6,966 bases of DNA, taken from Clostridia bacterium (GTDB taxonomy: Bacteria > Bacillota_A > Clostridia > Oscillospirales > CAG-272). Within the stretch, counting starts at the first letter, position 1; every line of letters begins with the position of its first letter. A program made the translations under genes and the position numbers. The stretch covers positions 1-6,966 of the forward strand of contig JAFYRZ010000068.1 of NCBI GenBank assembly GCA_017546745.1. The letters run 5' to 3'. The notes beneath the pieces are model-generated. The model searched no databases and was not told the DNA's origin. It saw only the letters and a list, made by a program, of their open reading frames with translations. This document shows positions 1-4,599 of the stretch, piece by piece.

Positions 1-2
1 CC

Positions 3-1400
3 GGAGGAATTACTCAGGCAATCGGTGCATACAGAGTTAAGGCAAACGGCAAGGATATCACATTCCTTGATACCCCCGGACACGAGGCGTTTACTGCAAA
101 GCGTATGAGAGGCGCTAAGTCCACCGATATCGCGATACTCGTCGTTGCGGCAGACGACGGCGTTATGCCCCAGACGGTTGAGGCTATCAACCACGCAAAG
201 GCGGCAGGCATTGATATTATCGTTGCTATAAACAAGATGGATAAGCCCCAGGCTAATCCCGATAACGTTCTTAACCAGCTTACTCAGTACGAGCTTGTTC
301 CCGAGGAGTGGGGCGGCGACGTTATCTGCGTTCCCGTTTCCGCTCATACCAAGATGGGTATCGACAGCCTTCTTGAGAGCGTTCTTCTCGTTGCAGAGGT
401 CAAGGAGCTTAAGGCTAACCCCGCAAAGCGTGCGCGCGGTATCGTTATCGAGTCTAAGCTTGATAAGGGAAGAGGTCCGGTTGCTACCGTCCTCGTTCAG
501 AACGGTACTCTTCATCAGAGCGACTACGTTATCGTTGGTAACGCGGTTGGCCGTGTCCGTGCGATGATAGACGATAAGGGCAAGACCGTAAAGGTTGCGG
601 GTCCTTCCGTTCCCGTAGAGATCGTCGGTCTTGACGACGTTCCTCAGGCAGGTGACGAGCTTAACGCGGTTGAGAACGAGAGAATGGCGCGTGAGCTTGC
701 AGAGCAGCGCCGTGAGAAAATGCGTCAGGAGATACTTGCCGCTAACGCAAGAGTTAACCTTGACGAGCTGTTCAATCAGATCGCAGAGGGTCAGAAGACT
801 CTTAATATCATCGTAAAGGCTGACGTTGCCGGCTCTGCTGAGGCGGTTAAGGCGTCGCTTGTAAAGCTCTCTAACGAGGAGGTAAAGGTAAGCGTTATCC
901 ATTCCGCAGTCGGTGGAATTACCGAGAGCGACGTTATGCTTGCAACCGCGTCTAACGCTATTATCGTAGGCTTTAACGTTCGTCCCGACAAGAACGCGCT
1001 TGACTCCGCAGAGAGAAATAAGGTAGATATCCGTACCCACAGAATCATCTACGAGATAATCGACGAGGTCGAGGCAGCGATGAAGGGTATGCTTGCGCCC
1101 ACCTTCCGCGAGGTCCTTCTCGGTCACGCCGAGGTAAGACAGACCATCAGAGTTCCCGGCGTCGGTATTATCGCGGGATGCTATATCCAGGACGGTAAGA
1201 TCACCCGTCAGTCACAGATACGTATCGTGCGTGACGGCGTAGTTATCTTCGAGGATAAGATCGCATCTCTTAAGAGATTTAAGGACGACGTTAAGGAGGT
1301 CAACTCCGGATACGAGTGCGGTGTCGGAATTGAGAAGTTCAACGACATCAGAGAGGGCGATACTCTCGAGGCATTTATAATGGAGGAGGTTGCGAGATAA
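3..1400 (+). CDS. infB: Translation initiation factor IF-2, 3' part (5' end outside window)
   Basis: IF-2 is the GTPase that places initiator fMet-tRNA on the 30S subunit and promotes 50S joining. The visible 465 residues open with [10 protein letters not shown] (switch I/G2; many homologues have H where A6 stands), then G3 DTPGH (23-27), G4 NKMD (77-80) and G5 SAHTKMG (113-119). The beta-barrel domain II follows, then a charged helix ([16 protein letters not shown]), domain III ([23 protein letters not shown]) and the C-terminal fMet-tRNA-binding barrel ([36 protein letters not shown]). The P-loop and the N-terminal region lie before the window; the first in-frame ATG at 105 is internal and not the start. 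Codons are biased to GTT/CTT/GGT/CGT, as expected of a highly expressed gene. The C terminus is complete. rbfA, the common next gene in Firmicutes, does not follow. Confidence 0.98.
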   Translation, partial: GGITQAIGAYRVKANGKDITFLDTPGHEAFTAKRMRGAKSTDIAILVVAADDGVMPQTVEAINHAKAAGIDIIVAINKMDKPQANPDNVLNQLTQYELVPEEWGGDVICVPVSAHTKMGIDSLLESVLLVAEVKELKANPAKRARGIVIESKLDKGRGPVATVLVQNGTLHQSDYVIVGNAVGRVRAMIDDKGKTVKVAGPSVPVEIVGLDDVPQAGDELNAVENERMARELAEQRREKMRQEILAANARVNLDELFNQIAEGQKTLNIIVKADVAGSAEAVKASLVKLSNEEVKVSVIHSAVGGITESDVMLATASNAIIVGFNVRPDKNALDSAERNKVDIRTHRIIYEIIDEVEAAMKGMLAPTFREVLLGHAEVRQTIRVPGVGIIAGCYIQDGKITRQSQIRIVRDGVVIFEDKIASLKRFKDDVKEVNSGYECGVGIEKFNDIREGDTLEAFIMEEVAR

Positions 1401-1416
1401 TCGCAAATCCCAAAAT

Positions 1417-1462
1417 AAAATCGGCATTTTGCAAACTAAGCTTTGCAAAATGCCGATTTTTT
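1417..1462. terminator. Strong intrinsic terminator after infB, probably bidirectional
   Basis: A perfect 19-bp stem (1417-1435 with 1442-1460) closes a 6-nt loop. On the plus strand the right arm ends in T1457-1462, 17 nt after the infB stop codon. Read on the minus strand the same hairpin is followed by TTTTATTTTG, so it can also end the leftward micro-ORF transcript that starts near 1528. Confidence 0.93.
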
Positions 1463-1464
1463 CA

Positions 1465-1509
1465 TTAAAAGTGGTTGTTTTTTAGCTTTGCTCTTGATGT
1501 GTTACCCAT
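1465..1509 (-). CDS. Putative 14-residue basic micro-ORF in its own transcription unit
   Basis: The sequence reads ATG-GGT to TAA and encodes MGNTSRAKLKNNHF. An AGAGGGG ribosome site (1517-1523) sits 7 nt before the ATG, a perfect consensus promoter lies just upstream (1535-1563), and the stop is followed at once by the infB-side terminator hairpin. The whole unit would be an RNA of about 115 nt. The peptide carries three basic residues plus His and has no hydrophobic segment. The frame stays open upstream to another ATG at 1533, but that codon overlaps the -10 region and should not be transcribed. I do not recognise the peptide. It could be a real micro-protein, the translated head of a small RNA, a leader peptide, or the tail end of a decayed gene. 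Confidence 0.4.
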   Translation of the reverse strand: MGNTSRAKLKNNHF

Positions 1510-1516
1510 TGATTTT

Positions 1517-1523
1517 CCCCTCT
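1517..1523 (-). promoter_or_regulatory. Ribosome binding site of the 14-codon micro-ORF
   Basis: On the minus strand this reads AGAGGGG, 7 nt before the ATG at 1509. It chooses that ATG over the in-frame ATG at 1533, which has no such site and falls at the promoter. Confidence 0.5.
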
Positions 1524-1534
1524 TCGTATTCATA

Positions 1535-1563
1535 ATTATACTCTTTTTTCGCAAAAATGTCAA
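1535..1563 (-). promoter_or_regulatory. Perfect consensus sigma-A promoter, leftward
   Basis: On the minus strand TTGACA (1563-1558), a 17-nt spacer and TATAAT (1540-1535) match consensus at every hexamer base. Transcription would start near 1528. It lies just beyond the terminator of the lipoprotein gene, so it is independent of that gene, and its only visible downstream product is the 14-codon ORF or the RNA that contains it. Confidence 0.82.
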
Positions 1564-1590
1564 GAGAGCATACTTTGCTGCCGCATGACG

Positions 1591-1623
1591 AAAAATCTCC
1601 CCCTGCTGTGTAGCAAGGGGAGA
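1591..1623 (-). terminator. Intrinsic terminator of the lipoprotein gene
   Basis: A 7-bp GC-rich stem (TCTCCCC 1596-1602 with GGGGAGA 1617-1623) continues after one mismatch into TGCT/AGCA (1604-1607 with 1612-1615) around a GTGT loop. On the minus strand it is followed by TTTTT (complement of 1591-1595). It lies about 100 nt past the lipoprotein stop codon. Confidence 0.75.
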
Positions 1624-1625
1624 CG

Positions 1626-1666
1626 AAAGAATTTTATGAATTCTTTTTGTTTTGTAGACTGTCTAC
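1626..1666. repeat. Two further short inverted repeats between lipoprotein gene and terminator
   Basis: AAAGAATT (1626-1633) pairs with AATTCTTT (1639-1646) around a 5-nt loop. GTAGAC (1654-1659) then pairs with GTCTAC (1661-1666) around one base. With the terminator beside them this makes three palindromes in about 75 nt. The pattern resembles the palindromic dispersed intergenic elements of clostridial genomes, but I cannot show that it recurs. Confidence 0.5.
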
Positions 1667-1720
1667 TTGATAGGGAACATTCTCAAACAACCGCGGGGAA
1701 ACTATTGTTTTTTGCTCGTT

Positions 1721-2956
1721 TCATTCCGAGGCTGCTTGTTTTGTCACGTAGAACTCAGCCTGCTGGGAATCAGGGAAAACTTTACCGCCGAGAAATTCGG
1801 AGCGTATTCTGAATTTTGCTGTGTTTTCATCGGTCATTTCGATGAAATCTGCCTTCAGAATGATATCTCCCGTTAGCTCATCGGAAATAAGCGAAATGCA
1901 AATTTCAAGAGGAAATTCTCCGCGAGATACCTTAATATCAAATTTTTCACCTTCAGTTTCCCATACGCCGATGCCCAAATGACCCGTGTAGGAAAAACCT
2001 CCCTGTTCACAGGTGAAAGTAAAGGTGTTTTTGCTTTCGTCTTCCCCCTGCATAAAGTTCAGGAAATCAAGACGAGGGTCGGCATCGCTCGTTGCTTTCG
2101 TCAGCCTTGCTTTGATCGGTTCTTCCTCGGATTCAAGGAGGATGTAGTAGCCCTCTTGATCGGCAAATATCTCGTAGGACTTAAGAACGCTGTTGTTGCT
2201 GCCATCAATCATATATAGCTTCACACAGGGTTCAGAATAATAACCACCGCGAATATCAAGTTCTTTATCATACCACTTTGGCGGGTACGGAGTGAAGGGT
2301 GTAATCATAAAGCATAGCACATCTTCCGCAGCAGGGTTATCTTTCCAATAACCCTTACCCGAAGAGAGCAAAAACCAAAAATCTCCTTCGTCACAAGTCA
2401 AGACTTTGTCAAGACCAGTATTCCCCCAAGCTTCGAGAGGCTGAAAAACCGAAGCTTTTAAAGAAACTTCCTTTTTCTCTTTTCGTATCACAACGCCTTC
2501 CCAGTTCAGGTTGGCAAACTGATCATCCAAAAACTCTTGATAATCGCCGTTTAAAACTTCTACTTTCTCCAGTTTCAAGCAGATTGACCGATTAGCCGTA
2601 GTATCCATCTTCAAGGAACTATCGCTCATACAGAGAACAATACTGCCAATCCGACACCCATACTCATCAAAAAAATCTACCACATAATGAGAACACACCC
2701 GAGGCTTACCGCTATTTCCATCCCTCATTTTGATTGGAACAACCGTTTCGCCATTCGTCCATTCTCCGTACATATCGATTGGTGAATACCAAAAATTTAC
2801 GTCATCATTGATCGTACACGTATACACGTCACCTTCTTCAAAAGAAAGAAAGCTGTCGCTGTCTTCAAACATTGGATTGTTTTCAAGACATCCACTGCAT
2901 AACATAACAATAAACAATAAAATCAAAAACAGAACTAAAGTTTTTAACGGTTTCAT
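1721..2956 (-). CDS. Predicted secreted lipoprotein, orphan family
   Basis: The 411-residue protein starts with a lipoprotein-type signal: MKPLK, a hydrophobic run of residues 6-20, then LCSGC with the likely lipidated Cys at 23. The lipobox is imperfect because Cys occupies -3. The acidic mature part would sit outside the membrane. It is rich in alternating beta-strand-like segments and aromatics (DEGDFWFLLSSGKGYWK, residues 189-205; GGFSYTGHLGIGVWETEGEKF, residues 319-339) and has no catalytic motif I recognise. An AGGTGG-type ribosome site (2961-2967) lies a few nucleotides before the ATG. The gene is AT-richer than infB or the glycosylase and uses a more relaxed codon set, which suggests transfer. 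It sits directly behind an RHS-protein remnant under a consensus promoter, so an origin as RHS-linked cargo is possible. Function is unknown. Confidence 0.85.
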   Translation of the reverse strand: MKPLKTLVLFLILLFIVMLCSGCLENNPMFEDSDSFLSFEEGDVYTCTINDDVNFWYSPIDMYGEWTNGETVVPIKMRDGNSGKPRVCSHYVVDFFDEYGCRIGSIVLCMSDSSLKMDTTANRSICLKLEKVEVLNGDYQEFLDDQFANLNWEGVVIRKEKKEVSLKASVFQPLEAWGNTGLDKVLTCDEGDFWFLLSSGKGYWKDNPAAEDVLCFMITPFTPYPPKWYDKELDIRGGYYSEPCVKLYMIDGSNNSVLKSYEIFADQEGYYILLESEEEPIKARLTKATSDADPRLDFLNFMQGEDESKNTFTFTCEQGGFSYTGHLGIGVWETEGEKFDIKVSRGEFPLEICISLISDELTGDIILKADFIEMTDENTAKFRIRSEFLGGKVFPDSQQAEFYVTKQAASE

Positions 2957-2960
2957 ACTA

Positions 2961-2967
2961 CCACCTC
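2961..2967 (-). promoter_or_regulatory. Ribosome binding site of the lipoprotein gene
   Basis: The minus strand reads GAGGTGG with 4 nt before the ATG at 2956. It fixes the start at the residue that opens the signal peptide. Confidence 0.75.
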
Positions 2968-2992
2968 GTTTGGTATGTTTTATTCAATTACT

Positions 2993-3142
2993 TCACCAAT
3001 AAGATATCTCGTTGCTCGTGGTTTTCTGAATACGAATGCCTTCGTTGTTATACTTGTAGGTATTCGCACCAAAAGCTTTAAGCTGTCTGCCCTTTTCCCA
3101 AGTCAAAGTGTGACCGAGGTAATTCGTCGGGGTGCCGTTGGT
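2993..3142 (-). pseudogene. RHS/YD-repeat protein remnant (about 49 codons, no start)
   Basis: Minus-strand translation gives TNGTPTNYLGHTLTWEKGRQLKAF, continuing to NTYKYNNEGIRIQKTTSNEISYW and a TGA at 2995-2993. The segments YLGHTLTWEKGRQLKAF and YKYNNEGIR are characteristic of the repeat region of clostridial RHS-repeat proteins, large secreted toxins or surface proteins. Two in-frame TAA codons lie immediately upstream, and there is no ATG or ribosome site, so this piece should not be translated. Full RHS proteins exceed 1,000 residues. Homology begins about 3 nt after the -10 box of a promoter, so the fragment now forms most of the lipoprotein mRNA leader, ending 36 nt before that gene. 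It may be a displaced C-terminal tail left by RHS recombination. Confidence 0.78.
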
Positions 3143-3144
3143 TT

Positions 3145-3173
3145 ATTATATCATATTTGTTACCCTTTGTCAA
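3145..3173 (-). promoter_or_regulatory. Perfect consensus sigma-A promoter for RHS remnant and lipoprotein
   Basis: On the minus strand TTGACA (3173-3168), a 17-nt spacer and TATAAT (3150-3145) match consensus completely. Start would be near 3138, giving a leader of about 180 nt made mostly of RHS-derived sequence before the lipoprotein ATG. Confidence 0.85.
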
Positions 3174-3214
3174 GAAAATCCCCAACGCTGAACCAAGCGG
3201 AACTGCGTCGGGGA
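3174..3214 (-). terminator. Intrinsic terminator upstream of the lipoprotein promoter
   Basis: On the minus strand TCCCCGACGC (3214-3205) pairs with GCGTTGGGGA (3188-3179) over 10 bp, including one G-U wobble, around a 16-nt loop. TTTTCTT follows. On the plus strand the wobble becomes an A/C mismatch, so the element is built for leftward transcription. It begins 4 nt after the stop of the 45-codon ORF. Confidence 0.7.
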
Positions 3215-3218
3215 AGAC

Positions 3219-3356
3219 TCAAGCATTAAAGCAGTTTACAAAAAAGATATGCCTACTGAAAACCAAATGCACAATACACCGATACATAATACGGAAGGCA
3301 ATTCCAAAAACCGATGCACCGATTTGCTCTTTAAGAAGATCATTATATTCGCTCAT
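3219..3356 (-). CDS. Possible 45-residue small protein or truncated gene
   Basis: The frame opens with MSEYNDLLKEQIGASVFG, runs through a hydrophobic, Cys-containing tail (YRCIVHLVFSRHIFFVNC) and stops 4 nt before a terminator hairpin. Upstream the minus strand carries AGGGAGAGG, about 10 nt before the ATG. A second ATG (3364) opens a three-codon frame, M-D-L, whose TGA overlaps the main ATG as ATGA. A soluble N-terminal third followed by a hydrophobic stretch could be a small membrane peptide, or it could be the intact head of a gene whose rest was replaced. I recognise no family. Support is positional: ribosome site, stop and terminator are in order. A weak TTTACA-18-TAAATT promoter candidate lies upstream. 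Confidence 0.35.
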   Translation of the reverse strand: MSEYNDLLKEQIGASVFGIAFRIMYRCIVHLVFSRHIFFVNCFNA

Positions 3357-3364
3357 AAATCCAT

Positions 3365-3493
3365 AGCCTCTCCCTAAAAATTTATTTCACCGTCCGATTT
3401 GGTGTAAAAAGCAAAGAACTCTTTACATATTATGGTGCGAAGCGCCGTTTTGACCGTCGCTGACGGTCATTTTTTTGCCCGCCCTGGGCGGTC
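3365..3493. other. Intergenic stretch with stacked hairpins and no gene
   Basis: No coding frame with a ribosome site was found. Plus-strand folding elements follow one another: TGTAAA with TTTACA (about 3406-3427), GGTGC-gaa-GCGCC (with one G-U pair, 3434-3446), the terminator-like hairpin at 3451-3476, and the 13-nt palindrome CCGCCC-t-GGGCGG (3479-3491) directly after the glycosylase stop codon. No convincing plus-strand promoter was seen for an RNA gene. Confidence 0.4.
3451..3476 (+). terminator. Rightward intrinsic terminator without an evident gene
   Basis: TGACCGTC (3451-3458) pairs perfectly with GACGGTCA (3462-3469) around GCT and is followed by seven T (3470-3476). The U-tract is only on the plus strand; read leftward the hairpin is followed by AAAACGG, so it does not serve the glycosylase gene well. 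It faces rightward transcription entering the glycosylase from its 3' side. Confidence 0.7.
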
Positions 3494-4444
3494 TTAACCG
3501 TTGGTTTTACCCTCTTCGATATTACGCATTTTGTGGAATATGTACTGCTGGGCGATGCCCGCGTATCTGCCGAGGGAGGTGTGGTCGAGCTTTCCGCCGA
3601 AGTATTTATCTATCGCGCGCTTCATCCAGACGTCGATGGGAAACGCCTCAAGGTTACCGAAGCCGAAGAGTGCTGTGCAGGCGGCGACCTTATCGCCGAC
3701 ACCGCAGATTTTCTTAAGCTCGGCTACGGTGTAGTCGTAGCTTGCGGCGGCTTTAATTCGGTCAAGATCGACCTCGCCCGACGTGACCGCCTCTGCCGCA
3801 GAAAGAAGATAGCGGTAGCGAAAGCCGGGGTTTGCCGAAAGCATTTTTTCGGGGCAGGAAAGCACGTCGTTTGCCCTCGGGAAGGAGAAGCAAGCGCCGC
3901 AGGCGCGGCAGACCTCGCTGTCAACACCCTCGCATTTCCCTAGCGGGCAGGTGGCAAGTCCCTCGCGCGCGGCAAGGTTCTCGCCGTACTCTACCGAAAG
4001 GCGTCTTATAATTTTTCTTATCCTCGGGATATTGTTGTTTTGCGAGATTATAAACGAGAAAAGAGTCTCCCACGCGTCCTGGCGCAGAATAACGATTCCG
4101 TCGGCAAGCCTTGCCGCGTCCTTTAACCATTCGGAGTCGGTAAGCGATATTATCTCGTCGCGTATTGCGGTATAGTCGGTGTCAAGAGAGAAATAGGGGA
4201 TAACGACCTCGCGAAGAAGCGACTCGTCCTCGGAAAAGAGGATGATTTCGCCCCGCTCTCTCTGTCCTACGAAGATAAGCCTGTCGTAAGCGACCGTCAT
4301 ATACCTCGTGATGCCCGAGGTCTCGGGAAGCCTCTCGTATCTGAATGCCTGACCGCATTCAAGCGTGTCGGAAAGCGACATCTTGCCAACGTCTTTTATG
4401 ACCGTTGCCGCCCGACCGTTTATTATTTCCTTCGTTATTATCAT
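3494..4444 (-). CDS. 8-oxoguanine DNA glycosylase/AP lyase, OGG family
   Basis: The enzyme removes oxidised guanine in base excision repair and nicks the abasic site. From the chosen ATG it has 316 residues, normal for bacterial OGG. The N-terminal OGG domain shows LECGQAFRYER (28-38). The helical core shows SQNNNIPRI (134-142), the helix-hairpin-helix KKICGVGDKVAAC (244-256) with catalytic Lys252, and FPIDVWMKR (268-276) with catalytic Asp271. The C terminus has the usual YAGIAQQYIFHKMR. Upstream frame as far as 4564 is open, but it lies in the promoter; the ATG at 4444 has AAGGAGA (4456-4462) before it and begins the domain. Odd: C166, C171, C179, C182 and C185 cluster just before the SFP motif. 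The gene is divergent from the DUF6062-ATPase operon. Confidence 0.93.
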   Translation of the reverse strand: MIITKEIINGRAATVIKDVGKMSLSDTLECGQAFRYERLPETSGITRYMTVAYDRLIFVGQRERGEIILFSEDESLLREVVIPYFSLDTDYTAIRDEIISLTDSEWLKDAARLADGIVILRQDAWETLFSFIISQNNNIPRIRKIIRRLSVEYGENLAAREGLATCPLGKCEGVDSEVCRACGACFSFPRANDVLSCPEKMLSANPGFRYRYLLSAAEAVTSGEVDLDRIKAAASYDYTVAELKKICGVGDKVAACTALFGFGNLEAFPIDVWMKRAIDKYFGGKLDHTSLGRYAGIAQQYIFHKMRNIEEGKTNG

Positions 4445-4455
4445 AACGCCGATTT

Positions 4456-4462
4456 TCTCCTT
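4456..4462 (-). promoter_or_regulatory. Ribosome binding site of the glycosylase gene
   Basis: The minus strand reads AAGGAGA, 11 nt before the ATG at 4444. Spacing is slightly long, but no better site exists, and the longer frame would start at the -35 box. Confidence 0.65.
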
Positions 4463-4480
4463 AAAAACATAAATATCTAC

Positions 4481-4509
4481 TTGAAAAGTTCCGATATATG
4501 TTGTATAAT
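4481..4509 (+). promoter_or_regulatory. Sigma-A promoter of the DUF6062-ATPase operon
   Basis: TTGAAA (4481-4486), a 17-nt spacer and TATAAT (4504-4509) differ from consensus by one base. Start would be near 4516, giving a leader of about 84 nt. The predicted start falls in the loop of the inverted repeat at 4507-4528. Confidence 0.78.
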
Positions 4510-4528
4510 ATAATTGGTTAATTATATT
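4507..4528. promoter_or_regulatory. 9-bp inverted repeat between two facing promoters, candidate operator
   Basis: AATATAATT (4507-4515) and AATTATATT (4520-4528) are perfect inverted copies around GGTT. The repeat overlaps the -10 box of the rightward promoter and borders the predicted start of the leftward one. A bound dimer would cover both. AT-rich sequence can form such repeats by chance, so operator function is inference. Confidence 0.4.
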
Positions 4529-4535
4529 TAGATAT

Positions 4536-4564
4536 ATTTTAGCACAAAACGCCGCACATTTCAA
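4536..4564 (-). promoter_or_regulatory. Sigma-A promoter of the glycosylase gene
   Basis: On the minus strand TTGAAA (4564-4559), a 17-nt spacer and TAAAAT (4541-4536) are each one base from consensus. Start would be near 4529, with a leader of about 85 nt to the ATG at 4444. This promoter points at the rightward promoter rather than away from it. Confidence 0.7.
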
Positions 4565-4570
4565 GGTGCT

Positions 4571-4597
4571 ATGCGTAAATTTGTTTTAGGAGAGTAG
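4571..4597 (+). other. Possible 8-codon upstream ORF (MRKFVLGE)
   Basis: ATG to TAG reads through the ribosome site of the next gene and ends 2 nt before its TTG start. AAGG lies 4 nt before this ATG, a weak site. Translation could deliver ribosomes to the TTG start or compete with it. It may be chance. Confidence 0.25.
4588..4594 (+). promoter_or_regulatory. Ribosome binding site that fixes a TTG start
   Basis: AGGAGAG lies 5 nt before TTG at 4600. No in-frame ATG is near the head of the conserved protein, so this site supports the TTG start. Confidence 0.75.
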
Positions 4598-4599
4598 CT

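Noticed and set aside
1410..1600. Known riboswitch or T-box in the infB-downstream region
   Set aside because: Only simple hairpins were found, with no conserved riboswitch core; the signals are explained by a promoter, a short ORF and terminators.
1585..1876. Plus-strand open frames (75 and 69 codons) over the lipoprotein 3' end
   Set aside because: They read through the palindrome cluster and antisense lipoprotein codons, with no coding signals.
2975..3366. Plus-strand open frames (84 and 69 codons) in the accessory block
   Set aside because: They run opposite the RHS remnant, promoter and terminator, and show no ribosome site or recognisable motif.
1413..3493. Search for a transposase, integrase, tRNA attachment site or CRISPR array that would explain the accessory block
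   Set aside because: No tRNA fold, repeat-spacer array, transposase motif or flanking direct repeats could be seen; mobility is inferred only from the RHS remnant and composition.
3533..3943. Plus-strand open frame (136 codons) opposite the glycosylase
   Set aside because: It is antisense to conserved catalytic motifs and has no ribosome site or family resemblance.
4445..4564. 40-codon N-terminal extension of the glycosylase frame
   Set aside because: It lies across the promoter and the predicted transcript start, has no ribosome site, and adds residues absent from the OGG domain.
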